Assembly: GCA_963790965.1 (NCBI GenBank)
Contig: CAWBQO010000003.1
Location: 744,001 to 808,000 of the forward strand
Direction: 5' to 3'
Source: CAWBQO01 sp963790965
GTDB taxonomy: Bacteria; Bacteroidota; Rhodothermia; Rhodothermales; DASSAV01
Length of the DNA: 64,000 bases
This document shows positions 34,844 to 43,866 of this stretch, piece by piece. Position 1 is the stretch's first letter; every line of letters begins with the position of its first letter. A program made the translations under genes and the position numbers. The notes beneath the pieces were generated by a model. The model was not told the origin of the DNA. It worked only from the letters and a program-made list of their open reading frames with translations, and searched no databases.

Positions 34844-35338
34844 ATGAACACCGCTACTGCTCCGTCGTTTGATCTCGAAGCCGCTCGCCGGCACGTCCGC
34901 AGGCTGCTGCAGGAGGGCAATTTGCGCGAGACGCTGCGGTACGTGAACAGCCTGACGCCTCACCGCTTTACAGGGCTGTACCTCTTCGACGACCCGGTTG
35001 CGCACAACAAACTTGTCGTCGATAAGCTACATCCCGACGTCGTTTCGCTCCCGGATGTGCCGGTGACGGCGACTTACTGCGCCTTTGCTCGCGCCACAAA
35101 GAAGCGCGTTCGCATCGACGATTCGCTGCTCGATGAACGCGCGGCAACTCATCCGGCGCGCAACGAAGTCCGCTCCTACTGCGGCGTGCCGCTCGTGGAC
35201 GAGGCGGACGTGGTCTTCGGCACCGTCTGCCACTTCGACTACGATGTGGTCTCGATTTCGGACGAGAGCGTGTCCCTGCTCGAGTCCATGGCACCGCAGC
35301 TTCGGACGCTCGTGACGATGGACTCAGACGGAGATTAA
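34844..35338 (+). CDS. GAF-domain protein
   Basis: 164 residues. After a 40-residue helical lead, a single GAF fold is visible: LTPHRFTGLYLFD, TYCAFARATKKRVRIDDS, SYCGVPLVDEADVVFGTVCHFDY and VSLLESMAPQL. A conserved Cys lies in TYC and another in SYC. Stand-alone GAF proteins bind small ligands or heme; nothing here fixes the ligand. It is downstream of mtaB on the same strand and its stop codon shares bases with that of yajQ (TTAA). Confidence 0.75.
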   Translation: MNTATAPSFDLEAARRHVRRLLQEGNLRETLRYVNSLTPHRFTGLYLFDDPVAHNKLVVDKLHPDVVSLPDVPVTATYCAFARATKKRVRIDDSLLDERAATHPARNEVRSYCGVPLVDEADVVFGTVCHFDYDVVSISDESVSLLESMAPQLRTLVTMDSDGD

Positions 35339-35826
35339 GCCCGCATATTGACGAACTGAACGGGGAAGTCGAGCGGCGCAGCCTTGAGCGCCTGGATGGC
35401 CGACTGCAAGTCGTCGAGCTTTTTGCCCGTCACGCGCACCTCTTCGCCCATAATGGAAGGTTGGACCTTCAGCTTCAGGTCCTTCACGACTGCGACGACC
35501 TGCTTCGCTTCCTCCTTTTCCAGTCCCTCTTTGATGGTGACGGTGCGGCGAACGGCACCTCCCGCCGCAGGCTCCGGCTCGTCCATTCGGAAGCTCTTCA
35601 GATCGATGCCGCGTTTGGAGGCGTTGGTCATGAGCATCTGCCGCAGCGCCTCGAGCTTCATCGTGTCGCCCGCGAGCAAGAGAACGGTGCGCGCTTTCCG
35701 GTCGAAGGTGATTTCGGAGGTTGAGCCGCGAAGGTCGTAGCGCGTCGCGATTTGCTTATGCGTGTTGTTGACCGCGTCGTCGATATCCTGCGCGTTGACC
35801 TGAGAGACGATGTCGAAAGAAGGCAT
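35335..35826 (-). CDS. yajQ: YajQ family nucleotide-binding protein
   Basis: 163 residues from ATG 35826 (MPSFDIVSQVNAQDIDDAVN), the typical start and length. The family has two ferredoxin-like domains; visible blocks are RYDLRGSTSEITFD and GEEVRVTGKKLDDLQ. Members bind nucleotides, and c-di-GMP in Xanthomonas, and have been linked to virulence and phage transcription. Last gene of secA-recN-fRMsr-yajQ. Its stop is TAA complementary to that of the facing GAF gene. Confidence 0.93.
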   Translation of the reverse strand: MPSFDIVSQVNAQDIDDAVNNTHKQIATRYDLRGSTSEITFDRKARTVLLLAGDTMKLEALRQMLMTNASKRGIDLKSFRMDEPEPAAGGAVRRTVTIKEGLEKEEAKQVVAVVKDLKLKVQPSIMGEEVRVTGKKLDDLQSAIQALKAAPLDFPVQFVNMRA

Positions 35827-35852
35827 GAGAACCGGCAAATAGTAGAGGGCGG

Positions 35853-36359
35853 TTAAAGAGATCTCGTGTTCGCAAAGCGCTCGCCGAGGGACGCGCAGAG
35901 ACGCTCCAGAAAGCGCTGATCCGTCTCGTCGAAGGCGGCGGGGTCATTGGAATCTACGTCCAGCACGCCCAGGAGCCGCCCCGCCGGGGACACAACGGGG
36001 ACCACGATCTCGGAGCGCGTGGTCGATGAGCAGGCGATGTGGCCGGGGAACTGGTCCACGTCCGGCACGAACTGCGTCTTTTGCGACCGGGCGGCGGCAC
36101 CGCAAACGCCCCGGTCGAAAGCGATCCGGATACATCCGTGGCCACCCTGATAAGGGCCGATGACCAACTCCCGATCCGCTGCGGCGCGGTAGAAGCCCGT
36201 CCAGTGGAAGTGGGAGAAGGCGTGGTGCAACTCGCAGGCAACCGTTGCGAGGGCAGCCGTCCAGTCGTGCTCGCCCTCCAGCAGAAGGTCGAGTCTGTTC
36301 ATGACGGCGAGGTAGGTTTCTTCGCGGGTATCTTGCAAAGAAGCAAATGGTACTTGCAT
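35853..36359 (-). CDS. msrC: Free methionine-(R)-sulfoxide reductase
   Basis: 168 residues with a GAF fold. The three cysteines of fRMsr are all present: Cys76 (GGHGCIRIAF), Cys86 (RGVCGAAA) and Cys110 (FPGHIACSS); the motif GPYQG and SEIVVPV are also conserved. It reduces free methionine-R-sulfoxide with thioredoxin. The gene lies 20 bp after recN and 26 bp before yajQ on the same strand. msrB, for protein-bound methionine sulfoxide, is elsewhere in the window. Confidence 0.92.
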   Translation of the reverse strand: MQVPFASLQDTREETYLAVMNRLDLLLEGEHDWTAALATVACELHHAFSHFHWTGFYRAAADRELVIGPYQGGHGCIRIAFDRGVCGAAARSQKTQFVPDVDQFPGHIACSSTTRSEIVVPVVSPAGRLLGVLDVDSNDPAAFDETDQRFLERLCASLGERFANTRSL

Positions 36360-36379
36360 GAGGGAAAGGGCCGCGCGCG

Positions 36380-38080
36380 TTACTTGAGCATGAGTTGCCG
36401 GGCGCTCTCGATTGCGGCGTCCGTCAGCTGGTCGCCGCTGATCAGTCGCGCGATTTGAGAAGCGCGATCATCCGCTTCGAGGCCGCGGATGTTCGTCACC
36501 GTGCGCTCGCCGGCGATGCGCTTTTCGACCACGAAATGATGGTCTCCGAGCGCAGCAATCTGAGGCAGGTGCGTGATTGCAATGATCTGGTGGAAGCGCG
36601 AGAGGGTGTGCATGGCCTCCCCCACCTTGCGCGCCATGGTGCCGGAAATGCCCGTGTCGATCTCATCAAAGACGAGGATCGGCAAGCGTTCACTCCGCGC
36701 CAGGATCGACTTGAGCGCCAGCATGATGCGGCTGACCTCCCCGCCCGAAGCCACTTTTGCCAGGGGCTTCGGCGACTCGCCAAGGTTCGTGGAAATGTAG
36801 AACTCTACCACGTCCATGCCTGATGAGAGCGCGGCCAGCCGGTCGCCTTTCTCTTGTTCCGGTAGAATCCAGCCGTCCTTCTCGGGCTGCAGAGAGAAGC
36901 GCACTTCAAAGCGGCTGTGCGGCATTCCGAGTGCGCCGAGTTCGCGAACAATGGCGGCTTCGACCTCTTCCGCGACTTCGTGCCGGCGGTGGGACAACTC
37001 GCGAGCGGCGGAGGAAAGATCCTTCTGCGCCTCTATGATCTTCCCCGCCAGGCGCTCGATGGCCCCTTCGAAATCTGCCGCAAGATCGTATGAAGCGCCA
37101 ATTTCTTTGCGGTACGCAATCACCGCTTCGAGCGAGCCGCCGTATTTGCGCTTGAGCCGTTCAAGATCGCCGAGGCGGGTTCTAATCTCTTCGAGACGCT
37201 CCGGGTTGAACTCGATGCGCGCGTTGTAGTCGCGCAAGAACTTGGCCGTCTCCGCGACGGTGATCAGCGCGGATTCGACCTCCCCTCTCGATGTTTCGAA
37301 GGCGGCGTCGATGCGGGCAAGGTCCTGCAGCTCGTTGCGCGCCGGAACCAGCGCGTCGTACACGGCCGACTCGGACTCGTAGAGCGCATCGCTCAGGCGG
37401 TTTGTAGCTTCGAAAAGGTACTCCGCATTTTCGAGGACGGAACGCTCGGACTCCAGCTCGTCCTCCTCCCCTTCCTCGGGTCGCACCCGGTCGATCTCCT
37501 CGATGTGGAACTCGTACAACTCTTTCTCGCGCCGAAGGTCGCGCTCGCGGGAGACGAGCCGGCGGCGCTCTTTAACGAGCCGGTCAACTTCCTCGTACCG
37601 GCTCCGGTATCTCTCCTGCAGGTCTGCGAGCGCGCCTACGTTGTCGAGGACGGTGAGGTGGGTTTCCGTGCGAAGCAGCGACTGATGTTCGTGCTGGCCG
37701 TGCAGGTCGATCAGGTTGGCGGCCACGTCCCGCAGGAGCTGCGCAGTGGCGGGCGAGTCGTTAATGAAGGCGCGGCTCTGCGTCGCGCTGATCTCCCGGC
37801 GCAAGATGATCGCCGGCTGCGCGTCGATCTCACCCGCCTCGAGCAGCGCGCGAATAGCCGGGTTGTCCGCCTCGTCAAAAAGGCCCTCGATGACCGCCTT
37901 ACGCGCACCGCTGCGCACGACCTCCGTGGAGGCGCGTTCACCGAGAATCATCTTCAGCGCTCCGATCAGGATGGATTTACCCGCCCCGGTCTCTCCCGTG
38001 ACGATATTCAGACCCGCGTCGAACTGCACGTCCAGTTCGTCGATGAGGGCATAATCACGGATGTAGAGCGTCCGAAGCAT
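36380..38080 (-). CDS. recN: DNA repair protein RecN
   Basis: 566 residues, typical length. An SMC-like ATPase: Walker A in VTGETGAGKSILIGAL, a long coiled-coil middle (residues about 150-370, rich in Glu, Arg and Leu), signature LAKVASGGEVSRIMLALK and Walker B ILVFDEIDTGISG. RecN holds broken DNA ends for repair. Gap to secA is 25 bp on the same strand. No regulatory SOS box was recognised upstream. Confidence 0.95.
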   Translation of the reverse strand: MLRTLYIRDYALIDELDVQFDAGLNIVTGETGAGKSILIGALKMILGERASTEVVRSGARKAVIEGLFDEADNPAIRALLEAGEIDAQPAIILRREISATQSRAFINDSPATAQLLRDVAANLIDLHGQHEHQSLLRTETHLTVLDNVGALADLQERYRSRYEEVDRLVKERRRLVSRERDLRREKELYEFHIEEIDRVRPEEGEEDELESERSVLENAEYLFEATNRLSDALYESESAVYDALVPARNELQDLARIDAAFETSRGEVESALITVAETAKFLRDYNARIEFNPERLEEIRTRLGDLERLKRKYGGSLEAVIAYRKEIGASYDLAADFEGAIERLAGKIIEAQKDLSSAARELSHRRHEVAEEVEAAIVRELGALGMPHSRFEVRFSLQPEKDGWILPEQEKGDRLAALSSGMDVVEFYISTNLGESPKPLAKVASGGEVSRIMLALKSILARSERLPILVFDEIDTGISGTMARKVGEAMHTLSRFHQIIAITHLPQIAALGDHHFVVEKRIAGERTVTNIRGLEADDRASQIARLISGDQLTDAAIESARQLMLK

Positions 38081-38105
38081 CCTTCACAGTGGGCGAGTGG
38101 CGGCT

Positions 38106-41100
38106 TTAGGCCGTGGCACCGTGGCAGTTCTTGTACTTCTTGCCGGAGCCGCACGGGCATGGATCGTTCCGTCCCACCTTCTCCCCGACGAGAACCGGTT
38201 GCTGCTTCACCGTCGGGTCGCGTTCGGCACCCGATGCCGCGCCGTTGCCCTGATTGACGTTGACGCCGTAGGACGGCTCAGCCGACTCGTGGATCTCGCG
38301 GGCACGGTTGGGATCGAGGCGGCGGCGCGGGGCGGGCGCGCCCTTGCGCGTAGCTTGTCCACCCACGAGCGGTCCGGCCTTGACGATAAAGGAGGCAACG
38401 TCCTGGTTAATCTCCTCCATCATCTCGGCGAAGAGCTTGTACGCCTCCATCTTGTACTCGATGAGCGGGTCGCGCTGGCCGTAGGCGCGCAGGTTAATGC
38501 CCTCGCGCACTTCGTCCAGCTCGCGCAGATGCTCCGTCCACTGCTCGTCGATCATCGAGAGGACAGCCACTCGTTCGAGCGCGTCGTTGACTTCCTGGCC
38601 GCGGGTGCGGAGGGCATCCTCGACGCGGACGACCACGCGAACGAAGCGATGTCCGTCGGTGAAGTCGACGGAGACTTTGTCCGGTTTGTTCGGCGCGTCG
38701 CTCTCGTGCATCTGCCGAATGCCCTGGAAGAACGGGCGGCCGAGCGCCTCGCGCTTGCGGTTGTAGAGGTCGGTGGCCTGCTCGACCGCCTTATCCACAA
38801 CGCCGTCCTCTCCGAGTCGGGCGAAGCGTTCGCGGTCCACATCGAGATCGAACGCGAACCGGCGCAGCAGATCCTCCTTCAGCTCGTCGAGGTTGCCCTC
38901 ATCGTAGTGGAGGTGAACGATGCGCGTCACGGAGTCGCGGATCATGTCGAGGATGTCCCCGCGAAGGCGCTCGCCGTTGAGCGCGTGCATACGGCGGTCA
39001 TAGACGACCGCGCGCTGCGCGTTCAGCACATCGTCATACTCGAGCTGGCGCTTACGGATGCCGAAGTTGTTCTGCTCGACTTTCGTCTGCGCGCGTTCGA
39101 TGCTCTTGTTGATCCACGGGTGCGTGATGACCGCGCCCTCCTCCATGCCAAGCTTGTCCATGACGCGGACCGTGCGGTCCGAGCCGAAGAGGCGCATCAG
39201 CTCGTCTTCGAGGGAGACGTAGAACTGACTCTCGCCGGGGTCGCCCTGGCGGCCGCTTCGTCCGCGAAGCTGGAGGTCGATGCGGCGGCTTTCATGGCGC
39301 TCCGTGCCGAGGATGGCGAGGCCGCCAAGTTCGCGCACGCCCTCGCCGAGCTTGATGTCCGTGCCGCGCCCCGCCATGTTCGTGGCGATGGTGACCGCTC
39401 CCTTCTGTCCCGCTTCCGCGACGATGAGCGCTTCCGTTTTGGCCCGATCACGCCGCGCGTTGAGCACGTTGTGCGGAATGCCTTTGCCCTTGAGCATTCG
39501 GCTGAGCGTCTCGGACGACTCGACGGACGTGGTGCCGACAAGGACAGGCTGGCCTTTCTTGTGGTACGCCTCGATTTTGTCCAGCACGGAGTGGTACTTC
39601 TCACGCCGCGTCTTATAGACGAGGTCGTCGAGATCCGCGCGGTCGATGGGTCGGTTCGTGGGCACCACGACCACATCGAGCTTGTAGATCTTGTAAAGCT
39701 CCTCCGCCTCGGTCACGGCCGTGCCGGTCATGCCAGAGAGCTTGCTGTAGAGCCGGAAGTAGTTCTGGAGCGTAATGGTGGCGTACGTCTGCGTGGCAGC
39801 CTGAACTTTCACGTTCTCCTTGGCCTCGATGGCCTGGTGCAGGCCGTCGGAGTACCGGCGGCCGGAGAGCACGCGCCCGGTGTGCTCGTCCACGATCATC
39901 ACCTTGTCCTCCTGGACGATGTACTCGACGTCCTTTTCATAGAGGGTGTAGGCGCGAAGGAGTTGCTCGATGGCGTGGAGCCGTTCGGCGCGTTCGGAAT
40001 AGCGCGTGTACAGCGAGCGCTTTTCCTCTTCCATCTCCTTCTCCAGAAGGTGCAGGTCGTTCTCGAGCTTGTTGGAGCGCTTCTCCTCCGACAAAGAGGC
40101 GTCCTGTTGAAGCTCTTTTTCCAGACGCGCCCGCTTATCGGCGTTCTCGCGCTCGATCGTCGCCACGTTCTCGCCGATGTCGGGCAGCACGAACAGGTCC
40201 ACGTCCTCGCCCGCGGTGCGGGCCGTGAAGTCGCGCCCCTTGTCCGACATTTCGATGGCGTGGTTCTTCTCGTCGAGCGCAAAGTAGAGCGCGTCGTCAA
40301 TGAAGGGCATGTTCTTGCCGCTGTCCTGCAGAAAGAGATTCTCGGTGCGCTGCAGGAGGGGGCCGTTGCCGGACTCGCTGAGAAGCTTGACGAGCTTCTT
40401 GTTGCGCGGGTACCCGCGATGGGCGCGCAGGAGCGCGATGCCCGCTTCGCTCTCCAGCTCCGAGGCGCGCTTCTTGTCGCCGGAGGCCGCCGCCTTTTCG
40501 CTTTCCTTCAGCTTCTGCTCGGCTTCGGAGACGAACTGGGCGACGAGCTTCTGCTGCGAATAGACAAGCTTCTCGATGGGCGGCTTAAGCTCCTCGAACC
40601 GGTCGATGCTGGCCTGCGGTACCGGACCCGAAATGATGAGCGGGGTGCGGGCCTCATCGATAAGCACCGAGTCCACCTCGTCAACGATGGCGTAGTGATG
40701 GCCCCGCTGGACGAGGTGCTCGGGGTCCGTGACGAACGAGTTGTCGCGCAGGTAATCGAAGCCAAACTCGTTGTTCGTGCCGTAGGTGATGTCCGAGTAG
40801 TAAGCGGCCCGGCGCGCATCCGAGTGCGGTTCGTGCTGATCGATGACGCCGACGGTCATCCCGTGAAACTCAAAGATCGGGGCCATCCACTCCGAGTCGC
40901 GCTGCGCCAGGTACGGGTTCACCGTAACGAGGTGCACGCCTCGGCCGACGAGCGCGTTCAGGTACACCGGGAGCACGGCAACGAGCGTCTTGCCCTCGCC
41001 GGTCTTCATTTCCGCGATACGCCCCTCATGGAGCGCGATGCCGCCGAGAAGCTGCACGTCGTACGGCACCATGTCCCACTTGACGAGCGTGCCGCCCGCA

Positions 41101-41522
41101 ATCCACTCCTTACCCACCATGCGGCGGCAGGTATCCTTCACCACGGCGAAGGCTTCGGGAAGTATTTCCCGGAGGGTATCCTCGACCGTGTCGAGCCAGT
41201 CTTCTTCGAGATCGTCGAGTTCATCGTAGAGGGCCTGTCGCTCCGAGGCGGACATTTCCTCCTCCGCTGCCTGTCCGTCGCCCTCCGGCTCCGGCGAGGA
41301 CGGATGAAGCAGCGCTTCGATCTCGACCTTTCGCGCCTCGATGCCGGCTACGGCTTCGCGGATGCGGGCCTTGAAGGAAGCCGTCTTGGCGCGAAGCTCG
41401 TCGTCCGAGAGCGCGGCGTAGGACTCCGCGTAGGTATTTATCTCACCGACGATGGGCCAAAATTTCTTAAGCTCCCGCTCGTACTTTTCTCCACCGAAAA
41501 GCTTCTTTAAAAAATCCAGCAT
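38106..41522 (-). CDS. secA: Preprotein translocase ATPase SecA
   Basis: 1138 residues. Walker A MKTGEGKT, DEVDSVLIDEART (motif II and onward), VGTTSVE, TNMAGRGTDI and GRSGRQGDPG are all present. It ends in the zinc-binding tail (GRNDPCPCGSGKKYKNCHG). It is longer than the E. coli protein (901) because of an acidic insert near residues 60-105 and a coiled-coil stretch near 470-520, both usual in Bacteroidota SecA. It drives Sec-dependent export. A stem-loop 29-61 bases upstream may lie in the mRNA leader. First gene of secA-recN-fRMsr-yajQ. Confidence 0.97.
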   Translation of the reverse strand: MLDFLKKLFGGEKYERELKKFWPIVGEINTYAESYAALSDDELRAKTASFKARIREAVAGIEARKVEIEALLHPSSPEPEGDGQAAEEEMSASERQALYDELDDLEEDWLDTVEDTLREILPEAFAVVKDTCRRMVGKEWIAGGTLVKWDMVPYDVQLLGGIALHEGRIAEMKTGEGKTLVAVLPVYLNALVGRGVHLVTVNPYLAQRDSEWMAPIFEFHGMTVGVIDQHEPHSDARRAAYYSDITYGTNNEFGFDYLRDNSFVTDPEHLVQRGHHYAIVDEVDSVLIDEARTPLIISGPVPQASIDRFEELKPPIEKLVYSQQKLVAQFVSEAEQKLKESEKAAASGDKKRASELESEAGIALLRAHRGYPRNKKLVKLLSESGNGPLLQRTENLFLQDSGKNMPFIDDALYFALDEKNHAIEMSDKGRDFTARTAGEDVDLFVLPDIGENVATIERENADKRARLEKELQQDASLSEEKRSNKLENDLHLLEKEMEEEKRSLYTRYSERAERLHAIEQLLRAYTLYEKDVEYIVQEDKVMIVDEHTGRVLSGRRYSDGLHQAIEAKENVKVQAATQTYATITLQNYFRLYSKLSGMTGTAVTEAEELYKIYKLDVVVVPTNRPIDRADLDDLVYKTRREKYHSVLDKIEAYHKKGQPVLVGTTSVESSETLSRMLKGKGIPHNVLNARRDRAKTEALIVAEAGQKGAVTIATNMAGRGTDIKLGEGVRELGGLAILGTERHESRRIDLQLRGRSGRQGDPGESQFYVSLEDELMRLFGSDRTVRVMDKLGMEEGAVITHPWINKSIERAQTKVEQNNFGIRKRQLEYDDVLNAQRAVVYDRRMHALNGERLRGDILDMIRDSVTRIVHLHYDEGNLDELKEDLLRRFAFDLDVDRERFARLGEDGVVDKAVEQATDLYNRKREALGRPFFQGIRQMHESDAPNKPDKVSVDFTDGHRFVRVVVRVEDALRTRGQEVNDALERVAVLSMIDEQWTEHLRELDEVREGINLRAYGQRDPLIEYKMEAYKLFAEMMEEINQDVASFIVKAGPLVGGQATRKGAPAPRRRLDPNRAREIHESAEPSYGVNVNQGNGAASGAERDPTVKQQPVLVGEKVGRNDPCPCGSGKKYKNCHGATA

Positions 41523-41945
41523 CTTATGCTATGCAATATAAGCCCGCGACCGGAAGGCCACGGGTCCGGGACCGGCCCTTCCGCTGCGGCCGAATCCTTT
41601 TTGTAGAATAATGGCGTTGCCCTCCCGGCGGAGTCCACACAGGCGCAGAACCCGCCCCAGCACGCGCTATGTCGAACAAATACATTGTTTTTGTTGATCG
41701 ACACGGCTGTGCAGCCGAGCACGCGAATCACACGCTAAGAGGCGGGATCCGTTCCCGTTCCATGCCGTTCCTGCCCTTTGCCACGTCGATTCCGCGCGCT
41801 ATTCTTGCGGTCCTGCTCACGCGCTCTTACGCCGCCTATTGCACCACCCGCTACTGTTGTCTTCAGACTGAAGCACGCCTCGTCGCCCTTCCGCTTTCCG
41901 CCGATAGGGGCCGCCAATTTGTTCACTCCAGCGGGTTTTTGCGCA
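41523..41945. other. Intergenic region between secA and porQ
   Basis: About 420 bp between divergent genes. It contains a stem-loop (41551-41583) close to the secA start and otherwise nothing recognisable. Longer upstream starts for PorQ in this stretch are not protein-like. The promoters of both genes must be here but no clear TTG/TAnnTTTG pair was found. Confidence 0.5.
41551..41583 (-). other. Stem-loop upstream of secA
   Basis: On the minus strand CGGAAGG(G)CC pairs with GGCCTTCCG, a 9-bp stem with one bulge; inside it GGTCC and GGACC can pair too. It is 29-61 bases before the secA ATG. It could be a leader hairpin affecting secA translation or simply a chance G/C palindrome. Confidence 0.35.
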
Positions 41946-42932
41946 ATGTCCCGGCTCACCGCCCTCATTACCGCCTGTTTCGTCTTGCTGTTGCTGTTCG
42001 TTTTCCCACCGGGACGAGCGGCGGCGCAGGCAACGAGTCTCTCCGGGTTCTCCTTCATGAACCTGGAGCCATCCGCCCGCGCGGCCGCTCTCGGCGGCTC
42101 CTTCGCCGAGGGCATGAGCGACGACGTCAGCATTTTCCTGTACAATCCGGCGCTGCTCTACCCTGCGGCTGATCGGGGGCTGTCTCTCACCTACCTGAAC
42201 CACCTGAGCGACGTAAACGCCGGATTTCTGGCGTATGCAGGCCGGCTCGACGGCGTCGGGACGATCGGTGGCGCGCTGCGCTTCCTTTCCTGGGGCGAGA
42301 TGGACGAGCGGACAGAGCAGAATGAGCAGATCGGAACGTTCGGGGCGACGCAAGCCGCCCTGTCGTTCGGACTCTCGCGTCCCGTTTCTGAACGAATCTC
42401 GGTCGGCGCTTCGCTTCACGGCATCTATTCCGGCATCGCCGGTTACAGGGCTTCCGCGCTCGCGGCCGACGCGGGCGTGGCCTACACGGTGCCGGAACAG
42501 CAGCTTACGCTGAGCGCAGTCGTTGCGAACGCCGGTGTCGTTTTGAGTAGCCTCGGCGCGACGGACGACAAGCTGCCGCTCGATGTTCGTGTGGCCGTGT
42601 CAAAGCGCCTTCGCTACGTTCCCCTGATGATCTCCCTCACCGGCTACGATCTTCAAAATGTGGACACGCGCGTCGTCGATGGTCCGCCGCTCGCCGACGT
42701 GATCGGCCACGTGATCGTCGCGGGGGAGTTCCAGTTCAGCGAGGCGTTCCAGGTTCGGCTCGGGTACAATCATCGGCGGCACGAAATGTTTAAGATGAAG
42801 AGCCGCCTCGACACGGCGGGCCTTTCCGTCGGTGCCGGGCTGAAACTCGCGCGCGTGCGGGTCGATTATGCACTGGCATCCTGGTCCGATGCAGGCCGGT
42901 TGCACACCTTCTCCGTTCGCACCAAGATTTAG
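41946..42932 (+). CDS. porQ: PorQ-like T9SS outer membrane protein
   Basis: 328 residues from ATG 41946; the signal peptide (ACFVLLLLFVFPPGRAAAQ) begins just after. The mature N-terminus SFMNLEPSARAAALGGSFAEG and FLYNPALLYP is the characteristic start of the PorQ/PorV family of beta-barrel proteins, and the rest shows alternating strands ending in TFSVRTKI. PorQ works with PorV and PorU in the T9SS attachment complex. Together with the sorting-domain protein at 1.9 kb it suggests that the host has a T9SS. The PorQ-versus-PorV choice is by start motif and length. Confidence 0.78.
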   Translation: MSRLTALITACFVLLLLFVFPPGRAAAQATSLSGFSFMNLEPSARAAALGGSFAEGMSDDVSIFLYNPALLYPAADRGLSLTYLNHLSDVNAGFLAYAGRLDGVGTIGGALRFLSWGEMDERTEQNEQIGTFGATQAALSFGLSRPVSERISVGASLHGIYSGIAGYRASALAADAGVAYTVPEQQLTLSAVVANAGVVLSSLGATDDKLPLDVRVAVSKRLRYVPLMISLTGYDLQNVDTRVVDGPPLADVIGHVIVAGEFQFSEAFQVRLGYNHRRHEMFKMKSRLDTAGLSVGAGLKLARVRVDYALASWSDAGRLHTFSVRTKI

Positions 42933-43251
42933 GCCCGTCGCGAAGGACAGGAGGTGCCTGTTACGGACCTGTAATCCCTTGTAGCTTTGTAGTTTAAGGG
43001 GAACTGAAAAAGCCTCAAAAGCATGCAACCACGTGTGTGATGAGGGATAGATAGTCGCCCGCCTGATCGATCAAGATCCGCGCCGGCTATCAGGGCTGCG
43101 CGAGCGGCACCGGTAGATGCCAGGGGGGCTTCGATCGGTGCCGCTCTTGCATTTCCCAGAGCTTCGGAGCTACGCGCCTGCCCGGTGCGCGTTGGAACGA
43201 TCTTCGCTGTACCTTAACGCCATAGCCGCACACCCACGATGCCGACGTAGG
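42933..43251. other. Intergenic region with an inverted repeat
   Basis: About 320 bp. It has TAGCTTTG at 42982-42989, matching the Bacteroidota -7 consensus without a clear -33 partner, and an 11-bp inverted repeat at 43102-43146. No gene was found; in-frame upstream starts for the next gene read through this part without conservation. Confidence 0.45.
43102..43146. other. 11-bp perfect inverted repeat
   Basis: GAGCGGCACCG (43102-43112) and CGGTGCCGCTC (43136-43146) with a 23-base spacer. No T-run follows. It lies 106 bases before the methyltransferase start. It could be an RNA hairpin or a protein-binding palindrome. Confidence 0.45.
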
Positions 43252-43863
43252 ATGGACCTGTCCCTGCCCAACGCGCCGCCCCTTCCCCCGTTGCCGAAAC
43301 CGCCGGACCTTGCCAGGTGGCGGAGCCGCCTTGCTGAAGGAATAGAGAACCGGCGCATCGCCCGCTTCTTGCAGGGAGTTCCGTTCTCCTCGGTGCTGGA
43401 CGTGCGCTGTGGGCGCGGAAGTCGGGCGGTGCTGGCGCGGGAGGCCTACCTTGGAATCGACCCCTCGCCGGAAGCTATCGCCGATTGCGAACGCCGCTTT
43501 GCCGCAGAGCCGTCGTGCCGGTTCGTCCGGGGAGACTGCGTGCGGACCCATTTGCCCGTGCGCTACGACCTGGCGCTGCTCGTTCACGTTCTGGCGGACT
43601 TGACGGACGAAGAGGCACACGCCGTTCTTCGCTGGGCCGCCCGCAGCGCGCCGTATCTGATGGTCCTCGACAACAGCGCAGGCGGCGTGCGCCTGCCGGT
43701 GATCCGCAAGAACGAACGCAACGCCCGGCGATCAGCCGCGGCGCAAGAGCGACTCTTTGCCGGCGTGCCGGGGCTTAGGGTGGTGCAGGTGAAGACGGTC
43801 ATTTCGCCTGTGGTTCGGCAGCAAACGCTTACGCTGCTGCACCGCACGGGGTCGACGGGGTAG
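43252..43863 (+). CDS. Class I methyltransferase-like protein
   Basis: 203 residues from ATG 43252, just after CGTAGG. The SAM-binding fold is recognisable: SVLDVRCGRGSRAVLAR (motif I, although it has RCGRGS in place of GCGTG), YLGIDPSPEAIADCERR, FVRGDCVR and LALLVHVLADLTDEE. The N-terminal 30 residues are Pro-rich. The substrate is not apparent. It is followed after 3 bp by yigZ, so the two probably share a transcript. Confidence 0.7.
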   Translation: MDLSLPNAPPLPPLPKPPDLARWRSRLAEGIENRRIARFLQGVPFSSVLDVRCGRGSRAVLAREAYLGIDPSPEAIADCERRFAAEPSCRFVRGDCVRTHLPVRYDLALLVHVLADLTDEEAHAVLRWAARSAPYLMVLDNSAGGVRLPVIRKNERNARRSAAAQERLFAGVPGLRVVQVKTVISPVVRQQTLTLLHRTGSTG

Positions 43864-43866
43864 CGC

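Noticed and set aside
38097..41510. A 1137-codon open frame on the plus strand, antisense to secA.
   Set aside because: It mirrors secA almost exactly and shows only low-complexity, Val/Leu/Asp/Glu-biased residues expected from GC-rich codons of the real gene read backwards. SecA motifs on the minus strand are complete, so the plus frame is a shadow.
41669..42172. 167-codon plus-strand frame before and into porQ.
   Set aside because: It continues into porQ in another frame and has Arg-rich, non-conserved sequence; PorQ itself has a clear signal peptide start.
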